A stretch of DNA of 64,000 nt from Rotaria macrura (Eukaryota > Rotifera > Eurotatoria > Philodinida > Philodinidae): the NCBI GenBank assembly GCA_900239685.1, contig OENT01000065.1, positions 62,001-126,000 on the forward strand, read 5' to 3'. The position numbers and the translations under genes are program-made. The number at the start of each line of letters is the position of its first letter. Positions within the stretch are counted from its first letter, which is position 1. This document shows, piece after piece, positions 34,942 to 49,088 of this stretch. A model generated the notes under the pieces. It ran no database searches, had not been told where the DNA came from, and saw only the letters and a program-made list of their open reading frames with translations.

Positions 34942-37900
34942 ACCGAAAGAATTTCCTTTCTTTTATTTTTAATTTATTAAAATGATACCGTACCGGTATA
35001 AAAATGAGTTAACCTCGTTTAATATATGTTATAATCCTGACATTCGTTATGTTTTTCATATTTTATACCTAACAAGAATCATTATTTAAGTGCGATCAAA
35101 GACTTTTCATTTTCGTACTGTCATGTGTTGAAGAGCATCTAATATTTGTTTTCAGTTCTAATAAAGGATGTAAGAACAATGATGGAGGTAATTGTGATAT
35201 TTTTATGTGAAATTTACAATATAAACAGGTCAATGTGATGATTTCAAATCATTCATCAATAATCTATTCATGTTTTATCTTTCTTCAGTAATGCACAATT
35301 ACCGTTTTTGTTTTCCTCTCATGTCATTCAAAGTAGATTTGAAGGTAGATTATCTAATTCTTATGTTTACTTATTTTTATGCATCGTATTCACCATGACT
35401 CCCATGCATGATATAGAGACTTAGTAAACAAGAGTAGACAAAAAAAGCCCTGTACTATGTCGTGATTAGTCACGACATTACACCAAGTTATGCCTTGTAT
35501 GAAAATCAACTCAATCCATGATAAACATACTCATCTAAAATAAATACATAGTTCTTCATCAGAAAGGAGAATCTCACTCGAAATTAATAGCTCAGTTACA
35601 AATTAATATACTGATGAAAGACGTGGTATCGTGCATGATCGGAAAGAGGCTTGTATCATCTTCATGATAGGTTGGAAAAATGGTTACATCAAAAGAACCT
35701 TTCAATCTCATTTCTATTGCGGATTCATCATATAGTCATAATCATTCATTGATATGTATCTGAAGAGTTCAATTGTTTTAGGAAAATATTTCAATCAAAT
35801 TAACTAAAGAAGAGCTGACAACGACCAAGTTGAATATTTTCCTACGTTGCAGGATTGTTTCCTGTTCTTTCTAAACCATTGACATGAATCATTTAACAAT
35901 AATGACAACAAAAGCAAAAACAACGGAAAAGACACATAATTTCGATTGTGACAATATGACCAAAGTGTGATGCATATTGTTTACTAAAAACATATCCGTT
36001 GAATGATGATGAAAAGTTAAAATTTTGAGAGATTTGCAAAAACAGTCGGATACGACCAAGACACAGGGTCGATGACCTCTTTCAACATGTTTGCAGAAAA
36101 ATAAATGAGAGGATGATATAGGTCCGTGCGAACATCTATTTTTGATAACTAAATAAGATTGATCATGAGAATTTAGTTGTACAAATTATATTTAGGCGTA
36201 GTTTCATTTAATATTCGAGCTCGCCCGGTAATAATCCATCGTTTACTATTGCAAACAAGCGAAACCATTTTCCAGTATATGGATTTAAAACTTGGAAAGG
36301 CTTTAGAAGTTTGCGTGTAAAAATATAGAATTGAAAAATTCTCTACACAGATTCATACGTTTACATTTCAACGGCATCTTCGAAAATTTCACTAAATAGG
36401 CTTAGCAATCGTTTCTATCGATTGTTCTTATTTTCGCCTGAGGACTGTTATTAGATTGATTGGTGGTCTGTTTAAAATGAACTTACAAAATGATACGGAA
36501 GATGTTACCTCTTCATAGTATGTAATTATTTAATCAACCATGTCGATCAGACAACAAATACATTCCATATCTGAAAGAGAAAAACAAATATCAATAGAAT
36601 TCATGTGCTGCTGTTTTCTCGTCATTATAAAATAATTCAATATCATTGATACTCTCTAAGTGTCGATCGAACTAAACTTTACCACTGTTACTCATTATTA
36701 AAGCTTGTTAGAGCAAAGTCATGTGAGATCAATTTTTAACCGTATGATATGAGTTGTATTCAAGAAAAGATGAGACTGAACGTCTAGCTTTTAAATGATT
36801 TGTTCTCAACTGAACACGTTGTTCTGAATAATAATATTACGATAGACTATTAAAAGAATGTAGAAGATAACTTCATCGAGATTACAACGTCAAATCAAAC
36901 ACGTTCGAATGACATTCTCTCAACGAGATGAATTCTCGTCAGTGATTTAGTACTGATTATTTTCTATTGATACTATGTTGTGTGACTTGAGAGTTAATTT
37001 ATAGCAGTGTTGAATATTCATTTCTACATTGTTCATGTTTCTCAAGAAAGATACACTGATTAATAACTAATATTGTTCTCATCGATGGAACACATTCATA
37101 CGATTTCAACTCATCTATACTGAACTAATATAAAAGCATAGATTTAATTGAGTACAAATGTCAGGGAAAATATTCAATAAAGAAATGTTGAACTGAAAAA
37201 TAAACTATGAAAAAGACATTAAAGATTCGATTCACTGTTTCTTTTCAGCTCGTAGATCTTTTTCTCTTGCACACTCATTCGCATCTGTCATATATGAATA
37301 AAGTATGATATATTCTTCTATGTACTCGAGGAATATGATCTTTCTATTTTGAAATAAAATTTACAGTTCTCAGTTGTATTGGGTTTGGTAATCGTTGTTT
37401 TCGATCATTCTTTATCTGAAGACCGTCGTTAGATTCATCATGGAACTGTTAGTTGCTTTGAAACTTAGTAAAAAATAATGTAATTTAATATCTTCTGTCT
37501 TCAGATTCAATATGGAAATATGTTTTCCTCATATCTGATCATGATCAGAGTGGTGCATGTAGAATCATCATTATAACAGAAGAAAAATATAGAATTCTTT
37601 TCATAGGCAAACCCAATCACACACATACATCTGAACACTGATGTTTCATGTAATAACGTGCACTAACCATAAATAAACTTTTCTAGTAGATAATAATCAA
37701 AATCAGTCGCACTCAGTAGTTGATGGTGAACTACAACATCATAATGTGGACGTAGTCTTCCATCAAGATCGAAGTAGTCGTACGTAAGATAAAATATTGT
37801 ATTGCAATCGATCAGTAGAGTTGATCGCGTAATGATGCCATAAATCGTCGTAAGAACACTAGTTGATATCGATTAGTGTTACTGATATTCACACGGTGAA

Positions 37901-38346
37901 CCGTGTTGATCGTCGTGAAAAATTTCTCACTATTGTATGCTTGTTTACATGAGCAATCGCCTAACTTATCGAAGTCATAACTCAAACCAAGAAAAAAAGC
38001 AACATCGAATGTAAAGTTTAGAAATGCGGAGGACAAGAAACATCCTTGTACAAATTAAGCCAATCCGACAGTAAAGAGTTATAGAGCCTCCTTGTTCTGC
38101 ACTGAATTTAACGACCTCTTGAAAAATCTAAAACAGTTCAATCAATCTATTTTTTAGTGCAAATAAGTTTTAGTATTACAATATAATTCACTGAGATTCT
38201 CAACGTGTATAACACGAATTTAAAAACTTTTTCATTTAAAAATATGACTAAAGAATTTGTCATGACAACCGACATTACTAATGGCTAAGGCCATTCAGAG
38301 AAAAACACAAAAACTATGTCATTTTAACCGGTGAACGAAAAACAGA
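34942..38346. other. Intergenic, about 3.4 kb
   Basis: No gene I can support. Two segments about 1 kb apart (36405-36475 and 37385-37455) resemble each other, suggesting an old duplication. A minus-strand open frame at 37812-38036 contains protein-like text (YDFDKLGDCSCKQAYNSEKF) but no domain and no clear splice partners. The right end holds the promoter of the WD40 gene. Confidence 0.4.
37812..38036 (-). other. Uncertain open reading frame
   Basis: An uninterrupted 74-codon minus-strand frame with a hydrophobic start, two closely spaced cysteines and an aromatic-rich middle. The frame continues upstream of the ATG by a few codons. It could be a lone exon of a short secreted protein, a relic, or chance; there is no homology I can name. 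Confidence 0.2.
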
Positions 38347-41300
38347 ATGGGCGATAAACCTCGTTTATCGGTAGCGTCATCAACTGGTTTAAAAAATGTA
38401 ACTGCTTCAACACAAATTAAACGGTTGTATAATCAACAGAGTATAAGTTCTTTATCAAAGTACAGAATCAACGTTATAAATGTATGCATACATGTTAATT
38501 AAAAATTTAAATCTTGTCTAGTCATGAAGATGCAAAAGAAGAACGGATAGAACTAGAAAATTTATTAGGAACAGATGATCTTAAGACATTACGTTCACAA
38601 GGATTCGTATGTACAAGTTAATAGTCAATCAGCATATCAAATACTTTTCATTTTTTTAATTTAGTCAGAAGATAAAGTTCTCGATAAAGAAAACTTTATC
38701 GAATTTCTACGTTGTACATTAAATCGTGGTCGTGACAGAGATGTATGTTTATTTCTCTTTGCTATTCAAATAGTTGAATTTTCTTTTTAGTACGATGAAT
38801 TATTTGAAAGTGTTGATGTAACCAAGGAAGGTTTTATTTCATGGTGAACATATATTTTTCTACTCGAGATTTCATAAATGAAAAATAGAATTTTCCTTTA
38901 TAGGGACAAATTAGCGACATATTTAATGTTAAAATTATATGACAATGATGATCGTGAGAAAGCATCATCAGTACCTAACTGGAAAAGTGGAAAGAGTTTA
39001 TTGAAGTAATAAAAAATACGGTGTTATTTTTTTTTTATTTAAAAATAATTTGTTCATTAAGTGCTCATCGAGATTCGATCAAGCGTATTCAACACATGGA
39101 CAATTTTAATCGATATATATCAATCAGTAAAGTATGTAGAAAATAGAAAAAAAAACTAATTTGTTCATTAAATGAAGATATTGCGTAGGAGGGAACGGTT
39201 TGCATTTATAATGATGAAATGCAATTATACAAAACATTTAAAGCAGCAACAGAGAGTTGTAAAATGCGTGATTTATGGATCACTGATTTTGTATTGATGA
39301 CAAACGTCAATAAAGTTGCTGTGACATATACATCAAAAGAATTGAGTAAAAATACCGATATTTTTCTTGTTTCATCTTAGATAATTGATTATTGTATATT
39401 TCAGTTATATACGAAATGACAGCGAAACTTGAATTGAATTTAGCTTATCGTATTGTTGGTATTGATGCTACGCCGTACTGCTTGGATTATTGGTAAGAAA
39501 AGAAAAATGACTATTTTCATCAAACTTCAGTTTCAAGAGTAGAAAAATATCGAAGCCAAACATTCGAATTCAACCTTGATTGAAGTCACTTTCAGCTAGT
39601 TAATAGAAAAATGCAATACAAAACAATAGTCAAGGATTGCACACTTGACTATGAACATACTTCACACACAATGGAATCAATCAGTAAACATCGGAAGATT
39701 ATCGGTTATCGACAAGAAGAGATCAAATATGTTCGAGAAAAACAACAATACTCGAACCATAATTCTGTTTCAATATATTTGTACATTGCCATTTTGATTT
39801 AGGTCGGATGAGGAAAATCCTAATGATGCGATTTTGAGTTGGGGCGATGTTAAAGGTGATGTTCATGCAATTTTGTTCAATTCATCAATAATTGCACTAT
39901 TTGAAAGACCACCACAACAAACAAACAATGGAGGTATGCGTGTTGGAATAGAGGAGCATTTCTCTTATGAAACATTGATATATGTCTTTTATTATCTTTA
40001 AGCCTATACACGAGTTCTATTAGAAGATATAGCTCATGGAAAATATAAAAATGCATCTTATTTAACATATCATGCACATTCTGAATGGACTCGGCAAAGT
40101 TCGATTGATACAACAAATTCAAATTCAAATTCAAAACTAATTCATGTTCTTTTTTCTTTGTTGCAGTTAAATATGCTGACCATCTTGACTGTTTTATATC
40201 ATGCTCGACAAATACTAAAACGGCACTAGTATTTGGTTGGATGGATAAGTCAGGATTGACAGTACGCGTGTAAGTTAACATTAGTTTCTGTCTCACAAAA
40301 AAAAGGAACAAGGTTCAAGAACATTAATCTGCGTATATTATTTCATAAAAATTAAATCGATGTCATACACCAATCATTTTAGTTCGGAACCTGGCCGTGA
40401 TCGCAGGTATATGAATTAGAGGGAGAACAACTCATATATTTTACACACTGCCGATTATCGATAGTCACATTTATTAATTCTAGAATTTTAATTTTGTTTG
40501 CAATCAATCTAACCATATGGGACTTTTTACTTTATTTTAGTATTTTAATTTTTTTTATAGAATCTTAAAATTCATATAATCTCTTTTAGTAATTATTCAG
40601 TTCGTATCCGACAATTACGTGAAACAAGGTTTGTTGGCAATTCAATTAGCATGTTACTATAATGTATATATATATATATATATTGTAGAAGTGTGGTTGA
40701 AATCAATCAAGGATTGAATTCATTTGATTATTCTCGAAATTTTAATTTAATTGGTAAGAAAAATATTAGATCTCATTTAGTAATAAATCTAAATATCAAT
40801 TTTACCTATGTATTAAAACGAATAATAAATATTTTAAGTTCATTATTTTCAAGATGAAGTTCTTTCGAGAAACAACGTACGACGGATACGTTATAAAGAA
40901 AAGTGAGCGTTTTACAAAGAGCAAATGTGAAGCATTTAAGAAAAAAAAATTCAAAACAAAGAATGTCAATTCGTTTGATAGACATCATTGAATTGTTAAT
41001 GACAATATCAAATCGTAGTTACAATGTCATTTTTAAATTATTGAGTTTCTTGAAAAATATTAGAATACTAGCGACGATACAATGAATCAATCAGCTTGAA
41101 AATGAAATATTTCGCAAAACATAATATCGTTGTTGTGGAAATTCTCAATCCGATCGAATAGATCGGTGAGCTAAATTTGAAGTCTATACTGTATTTTTAG
41201 ATATTTCAGAAATAATCTGTTCCTAGTAGTGATATTGTTAGAACGATAGAGATGGTAGGGATTGCTAACAGTTCAATCTTATGTCTTGAGGAAATTTTCT

Positions 41301-44300
41301 ACATAACAAACAACTAGTTCAACCGATAGATTGCGTATGAGATGAATAAGATTGGTTGACATTTCTATGTAATGAAAATAGTCAAGTCTAAATTAAACGG
41401 AACGTTACAATGTTAATGAATATCTAATTTGCTAGATATTGTCTCTAGATTTCATATCGTATCACGTTGATTTACATGTTTAACTTGTTTTGCTTTTATT
41501 TTAGCAACTGCCGGTGTAAACTATCAAGTTAGTTTATGGAATCCGTTCGTTTTATCGAAGCCAAATGGAGTAATGAATATATACATTTCTATGAAACAAT
41601 CAGAACAATAATTGAAATATTCCTTTAAAGGTACTTCGTGGACATATGCGTTCTGTAATCTATGTTCAATTTATTCCAAGTCGTGGTCAATTATTAAGTT
41701 TTTCCAAAGATAAAATATTACGTATATGGGATGTTCAACTACAAATTTGTCTTCAACGTTTGTCAAATATATTTCAACGTGGACCCGAAGGTATTTGAAA
41801 ACGTCACTCTTCTTTCTTTTATTTTCTTGATTACGAAACAAAAAAAAAGGTATCAGCTAAGTCAAAAACATCTTAAATCATTTCACAAATAAATCGGTAG
41901 TTTCTCTGACAATCATCGATGTATAAGCCACACGATGTTATACTAACACATAATTGATTATTATTATTTATTGTTGTTGTTGTTAAATGCATATAATCCA
42001 TTTGTGAACACCACATATCATGAATATTCATTTGTGCTATTTCATGATTATCATACCAATGAAATGTAGTCTTTAATATTTCACGTTTAACACGATAAGT
42101 ATATTCATATAATTTTTCATGATTTAAATCACTTATTGCACCAATCCAATATATATAATCAGTTTGTTCATGATTATGATGGTGTAAAAAATTTTTTTTT
42201 AAATATTGAATATCTGTTTGATTGAGATTTGATACTAGTTTCATTCTATATTCTTGTTCATCATCAATTATATTATCATTTTGACAATAATCATTTGCTT
42301 CATGCCATGTTGATTTATGATTTGATAAACGAAAACAACGATTACCTATTAATAGATCATGACATATGATACATCGATGTAATTGTGAAGACCAAAATAA
42401 GTGTTTCGTACAAATACAATGATTTGATTGACATATCATTGATGATTGATTATAAGAACAATTTTCATCGGTCGAACATATTCCATTGTATTCGATTATA
42501 TCATTGGATTCGATTGATGTTTCTAAAGTTGGATTCGATGGAAGTACTTTGAAACTTTCGAAACTATTTATCATAGGAATATGAATAGTAGATATACTTT
42601 TTCTTGTTGATGTTGGTAGTGGTGTTAACAATGAAGATGTTTTCGTGTGAATTTTGTCATTTTGATAGTTGTTAATTGGACTATCCAAATTATTGACAAG
42701 TACATCGAGAGCATTAGCAAATTTTCTAAAGTAGAGAATTTACATTCTATTTTAATATCAACAAGAACTGCTACAAACAGTAATAGCGTGTCATAGTACT
42801 CGAATTTTTTAGAGATGCTATATTCCAAAAGAAAAAATAAGTATACACCTTCGTTTTCATATTTAAATACGTTGTATGACATGACTATTCAAGAATAGTA
42901 TTCTGTAGAGTATATATCTTATCATATATTGAAAGATAGATTTTAGGAGTTCGTTTGATTTGAGCTTCAGAAATATGATCATACAATGTACTAAAACTTA
43001 AAAACTATAATGTTCGAATTTTTTCAGAAATATTTCTCTCTCGCAATATATTCATGAAATTTTTGTCATTGTTGACAATTAAATTAAATATTTGATTTAT
43101 TTTCTCTGAAAAGTCATTTGCATAGAAATAGTGATATATGTAACCTTAAAGCATATTTATCTGGTAATAACTCTTGATTTTTTTTGTCTATTTTTAAGCA
43201 AAAAAATATTTCTGCTATTTGATCAATTGTTTTATTAAATAGAATTAATGTTGATTGATGATTATATTCATAGTTCTTATCATTCATTATCTGTCGAATC
43301 ATATTTTCAATATAAAATGTATCGATAATAAATTCTTGATCAATGAATTCACAATTAATGTAACATTGTATCATTGTTGATGTTACATGTAAAAATATAA
43401 CAAGATTATCCTTCGATGATATCATACGATCACTTGTTTTATCTGCATATAATATAAATTCCGTCAGATTATCATTATTAAATCGAATATTAAAGAAATG
43501 TTCATTTGGATAATATTGTATAAGAAACTTTAATGTTGATACATTGAATATAACATGAAAATTTGTAACATTTACATTCATTCTATCCATATTTGGTTTA
43601 TAGATAATAGTGAATGAATCAGTTGCAAATGTCTGACCATTTAGTTGACTATTTTGACGTCTAAGTAATAAAAAAAAAAGATGTTAGTAAATTATCATTC
43701 CTCCGATGGTATCGAAACACGAAATAATAATAGAATCGCTTAATTCCACAAAGACATGGTTTTATTCAATCTACTATTTTACTTCATCATACTAACAGAG
43801 TCATATATTTTCTCTATGCAAATTATCAAATTAAAGACTTTAAACTTTTATGAATAGTATCCATCAGACACCACAATCATTCGACACTGATCGAAAAAAA
43901 AACTACTCGGATACTCTTCACTTGACTAGCCTATGTCAGGAGTAAGTGAAGAACATGATTAGATTTTAATTTCTATCTTTCTAGCTTGTATATTAAGAAA
44001 AACGTCTGATAAATGAATATTTTCTTACCTCGATCGTAATTTACGTCCTTGAACTTTTTCAATAACATTTTGCATCTTACGAATTAATGGTCGTTCGATA
44101 TTTGTAGTTGTCGTTGATTTACTATCCGAAGATATGGTTGTTGTATTTGTTGATTTACACGAGAATATATCAAATATCTCTTGTTGACTATGTTCATTAG
44201 TTGATGATATTTCATAGTGTTCAATATTTTGAGTTATGTTTTCTATTTTATAAGATGATTGATTGTCATTGATAACATTCGATGAATAAAATAAATAGGA

Positions 44301-47300
44301 ATCGATTAATTTACAATTAACATAAGTTTCCAGTTTTGTATGATCTTTAACAACAACAAAAATCATATGATTCAACGTATTAAATATTATATCAGCACGT
44401 TCAATATTCAATTTAGTCAATAGTTCTTGTTGTTTGATTGTTCCATTGAAATTTCGAATTTCAATATTAACACTAATCGAACGATCATAAGTCGATAAAG
44501 TAAATGAAATATATTGTTGTTCTTGTTCATTGTTTTTATCATTCGTCGAAGAGATTAATGTAAAAAGTGGTGTATAAAATCCTGAAAATTGGTATTGATC
44601 AAATATAAACCAATGTTCAGTTGTTGATGATAATCCCACAACGATAAACAAGAGAAAAATTCGCATCATGATCTATCGTATTATTTCGAACTATTTGACC
44701 GAAAATGTAAATGATGAATGCAAACAAAAAGTGAAAATGATAACATTGACTTGGGATTCATTATAAATCTACTCATGATTTCTATGAATAAAAATGTAAT
44801 TTGATATGCACAAAGCACTTCAACAATTACAGTTATTAAGAATACTAGAAAAAGAATAGAAGTTAATCGACAAATCAAATGCATCTGTCCATTTCAATAT
44901 GGTCATACAAATAAGAGACGAGAAAAGAATGAACTAAATATTCAACCGTCACATTACCTTTCTCACTGTACAATTATTAGAATTGTATTTTATTTTGAAT
45001 ATTACCATGTCGTCTGTCTTCATTATTTTTCAACATGATATTCAATCTCTAAGAATTCATAAGGATAGAAATATATTTTTTTTTGTTGAAAAATACGTAA
45101 TCTATGAATTCTTTCTTTATGTTGTATAAAAATTTCAGTAAACACATTGAATCTTTGAATACAATAGACAATCTCTTATACTCATCCTTGTGTTCTTACG
45201 GAATAATGAGTTTATAAGTGTGGAGACACAGATCCATTGAGTGCGACTACATAGATTTCTTTTGTAATGCATAAAGTAATAAGTGAAAAACAAAATAACT
45301 GAAAATTACTATCAGATCATGTCACACTACTCTAGATCAATGTAGAAATTATGATATCGATCACATTTTGAATCTGTGTTATGAATTGAGGTTAGTTAGT
45401 AAATTTTGTTTTTTCGTTTTTCTTTAGTGGATATATTCTGTTGGTTCGATGATCAACGTAGTCGTCTATTCGCAACATTTCGTACTAATATATCTATGTT
45501 GGAAATCAAACCAGAAATAAAAAATCGTATCATGACTCATGAACGACCTATTGTTGCTGCAAGATACATCCTGAAACAAAAACAAGTATTTGCTTTAATC
45601 TTGTTTATTTATACAATAGAAAAGATTGTCTTAACAAATAGAACATAGGAGACATATGATTTGTTTTTTTTTGAAGGTCATGGTCGTTTGTCAAGCTGGT
45701 GATGTGAGTTTTTGGTCATTAGAAGGACAAAAAACAAAACGATTCAGTGAACAAAATATTGGAGAAAATATTGATACAACCTGTTTAGGTTTCGATGAAT
45801 TCGGTGAGAAATTTTATACAGGTGGAAGTGATGGAAAAATTCGAGTAAATATGATTCGTTATCTCAATAAATACGATATTCATTTTTGGAATACTTAGAT
45901 TTGGAATTATAATGGTCGAATTTTACAAGCATTAGATGCAGGTAAAGGTACGTCAGTGGAAATAACACAAATCGAAGCATTGAAACGACGTATTGTTGCT
46001 GTCGGATGGAGCAAGTAAGAATCTTGAGGAAAAATATTCATATGTTCATAGAACAAATTCACTATAGATCATTGACTGTTTTTCGTGATTTACAACAAGT
46101 TGAAGGACGAGCAAGTGCTCCAACAGAATGGAACGGAGAAAAAGATGGACAAGAAGTAAGTGTGTTTATTGATTTGCATGAAATTATTTATCATTAGATA
46201 TTCTAACATAGGGACATGATGATGATATCATATGCATGGCTGTCACATCATTTTTTCCTCAGTTACTTGCAACTGGTAGTTCGGATGGTGAAATATGTAT
46301 ATGGAATACATCATCGGAACTATTCGTGCGTAGTCTTGATCAACGAAAGCGTTATCCAAATAATAGTCAAGCAAAAGTAGGCAAATTTTTTATTCGAATA
46401 GCTTGTTTGTGTTTTTACTGTTCAATGCTATATTGTGTTTTGCTTTTTTAATCAGCTACAAGATAATGCAGCTGATTTTGCTATAACAATGTTAAGATTT
46501 CTTGATAAACGTATGTCAACAAACACCAATAATGGTTCGACAGGTGCTAATTTAATATCATGTGGGGGCGCAGGCTTTGTTCGCTTTTGGAATGTGCATT
46601 TAGGAAAGCTTCTAGGCGAATTTCAAGCTCATGTTGATGGTATATCAACGCTTGATTTTAGTTGATATCTTTTTAAAATTTCAACTAGTTTTTTAATCAT
46701 AGTTTCAAGTGTTATTATGGAAATCGATAGTCATGATAAATATTTAGCAACGGGCGATGTAAATGGTTTTGTCAAACTATGGGATATCGAACACTATTGT
46801 ACTCAATATGAACCAAAAGTTATCGAAAAGAATCTACCAGGTTTGTAGAACATTATATTTGATTTATTCGTATCGTTTTACTTAAGTTGTATTCTATTTC
46901 TATGTCTAACAGTTCTACTTACTCAATTTACTCCACATACAGACTCTGTATCGTGTATTGATTTCTTGGAAAAAGATGAACAATTGTATATATTAACATC
47001 ATCATCGGATTGTAGTGTTGTTCTATCGGATATACATGGCAATTCTTATGGTACATTTGGACAGCCGAATCAATGGCGTTTAGATATGGATTTGTCAAAA
47101 TTACATGATGAAAATCCACAGGCTGGCCGAAGTAAAGGCGATGAGAAATCTCGAGACGATTCTCATCATGATGAAGAAGTTCGAACAATATCAAATCAAG
47201 ATACGGAAGATACAGGATCAATGTCCGATGAAGAAATCTTAACAAGACGATCAAATGTTTGGGTATCAAGTTCAATAGGTGAATGAGCGACACAAAAAAA

Positions 47301-48820
47301 AACATTTTAAAGTTATCTATACAAAGTTCTTCCGTTCATTTTAATCATGTATTCATGTCCATTTCAGTTAGTTATAAGATCTTGAACACTAGATATGGTC
47401 GTACTAGAAAAAGACTACATTGTTGCCTCAGAAATTTTACATTAATTCTTGTGTACTGTAATATCCTACAAGAATCTTACAGTACGTATTGATGTCAGAT
47501 TTGTGAGACGACGATTTTTTTTGTGTAATATTTGGGTCTGATATGACAAAATTTTCCGCATAGTCTATTGTAAGATTATAAAAGATGTTACTATTTGATT
47601 TTTCAACTTGGGAAGTAAGGATTAAAACTTTTGCAGGATGTAAAAAAAACAGAGCATTCGAATGAATTCCAAAGATTGTTATTTCGAATGCAATCAATTT
47701 TGATAAGAATCACTATTCATAGAATAGAAAATTAAATAATAAGCTCCAGTGATTAGATGAAATACAATAGACTTTTGAATATTTCAAATACCTTGTTTTA
47801 ATCGTTGAAAAATTCATTCATGATTACATTCTGGATTGAATTGAAATATGGAAAGCTTATTTTAACAATGAAAATAAAGTGCACGATAGATAAACATTCA
47901 GTTTCTATGTCATTTCATCAATGTTCTTCTAGGATCTTTTGAAGTAGAGATTAGCATCAAGAATTGTCGTGTACCATTTTTCTATTCATATGACGATTTT
48001 CGTTGATTCCCATGGATTTATGTGTAATGTGACTGAAGACTAGACGAAAAATTAAAGTAGGTCTTGTCTTTTGATACAACATTTGATAGTTAGATAGAAT
48101 TGTAAGAAATTCAGTTTTATCGAAGATACTAATTTCAACTCTGATGAATTCTGTTCGTTGATTTAATAATATGAATAATTTTTCTTCAAGGTGTGACCTT
48201 TCAGGAAAAACGAACAAACCGGCGACAACGCAATCAGCCTAGTTTTATCACAAAAAAAGATTATCTATTATGGGAAAAAACTGGTTTAGCACCAGGCGGA
48301 GCCTATGGTGTAAGTTGAAGATTTTCTCTAAAACTTTATGTTGATTAGTTTTGCATTACATTTCATTTGAAAAGGCTCTTGACACATTCGAATTACCATC
48401 AATACCGGATCAGAAAAAAGCAGCTTATCTTGATGCGACTTTTGCATGGCAAACAAATAATGGAGCTGATAATGCTCGACGACGTCAATTACCACCTATG
48501 ATTGGAGAAAGTAAAAGAGAAGAGAAGAACCAAAAGCTTTCGTTTGAACATCACAGAAAAAAAAATACCTATAATTTGTTTTAGATCTAAAATCAGCTTT
48601 TGATGAACGTTCAATATTTCCAAAATATATTTTGGACTACGAAGCAAAACAAAAACAATTGTTTGAATCAGGAAATTTACATGCAGCAGCTAATCTAACA
48701 TTAGCAGGTGGAACAAATACAAATATTCAACAACCTGCCCGTCAGACCGGTGATAACCCTTCAAAATTGAAACGACAAAGTTCATCGTCAACTCTTCTCA
48801 GTGATCCTAAAGTTCAGTGA
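38347..48820 (+). CDS. WD40-repeat protein with degenerate EF-hand, WDR49/CFAP337-like
   Basis: 1100 aa in 27 exons: 38347-38459, 38522-38606, 38665-38742, 38791-38843, 38904-39005, 39062-39131, 39189-39345, 39405-39492, 39803-39933, 40003-40098, 40167-40269, 40383-40406, 40590-40628, 40689-40753, 41505-41569, 41631-41790, 45428-45585, 45677-45844, 45899-46014, 46068-46155, 46212-46376, 46456-46639, 46703-46840, 46913-47278, 48191-48309, 48375-48510, 48585-48820. The N-terminus has an EF-hand-like region (DVTKEGFISWDK) whose loop lacks acidic residues at positions 3 and 12, so calcium binding is doubtful. Many WD repeats follow (VSLWNPF, LRIWDV, VSFWSL, IRIWNYNG, ICIWNT, VRFWNV, VKLWDI). The acidic linker and KDYLLWEKTGLAPGGAYG near the C-terminus fit WDR49-type axonemal proteins. 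Exon 10 uses an unusual donor (GTTCGA). AATAAA lies at about 48995. Intron 16 hosts an antisense gene. Confidence 0.9.
41873..44669 (-). CDS. Secreted LamG-like / C-type lectin protein nested in a WD40-gene intron
   Basis: 669 aa in three exons: 44669-44029, 43660-43145, 42725-41873, all inside intron 16 of the WD40 gene on the opposite strand. Signal peptide MMRIFLLFIVVGLSST. Exons 1 and 2 each encode a region like a thrombospondin N-terminal/LamG module, ending in related phrases (TYVNCKLIDSY and CYINCEFIDQE), which points to an internal duplication. Then come a short hydrophobic heptad-like segment (ANALDVLVNNL), a Ser/Thr-rich linker, a Cys-rich EGF-like piece (about 468-505) and a C-type lectin domain (about 510-669) starting CHDLLIGNRCF and ending CVSITSCGL..CQRNYRFICEM. 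The carbohydrate-binding EPN/QPD triplet is not visible, so sugar binding is uncertain. The exon 2 donor is GTTACA. Likely an extracellular adhesion or recognition protein. Confidence 0.85.
47279..48190. other. Large WD40-gene intron containing a MITE-like fragment
   Basis: This 912-bp intron is far longer than its neighbours. Positions about 47475-47530 carry GATGTCAGATTTGTGAGACG followed by ACGATTTTTTTT, related to the inverted-repeat arms at 24976-25176, so a MITE insertion probably lengthened the intron. Confidence 0.45.
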
Positions 48821-48994
48821 TTATTAGCAAATTTTTAATGCTGTCCATGCTTGTATTATTAATTTTTGAAATACATGTAGACGATTCCGGTGACGTCAGA
48901 TTTATTGAAAAAAAAACTGGAGAGAGACAGAGAGAGAAGAGACAAGAGAGAGCATTTATTTTATTTTATTTTATTATACTTAATTTATCATTTA

Positions 48995-49000
48995 AATAAA
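48995..49000 (+). terminator. Polyadenylation signal of the WD40 gene
   Basis: AATAAA about 175 bp after the stop codon, in the 270-bp space to the convergent four-helix gene. Confidence 0.5.
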
Positions 49001-49088
49001 CATGTTCATTGTGAATCGTAGGTTCTTTTTATTTTCTTTTACTTGTTCAACAATGAAAAAGAAATCAACAACTTGAAGAAATTGGATT

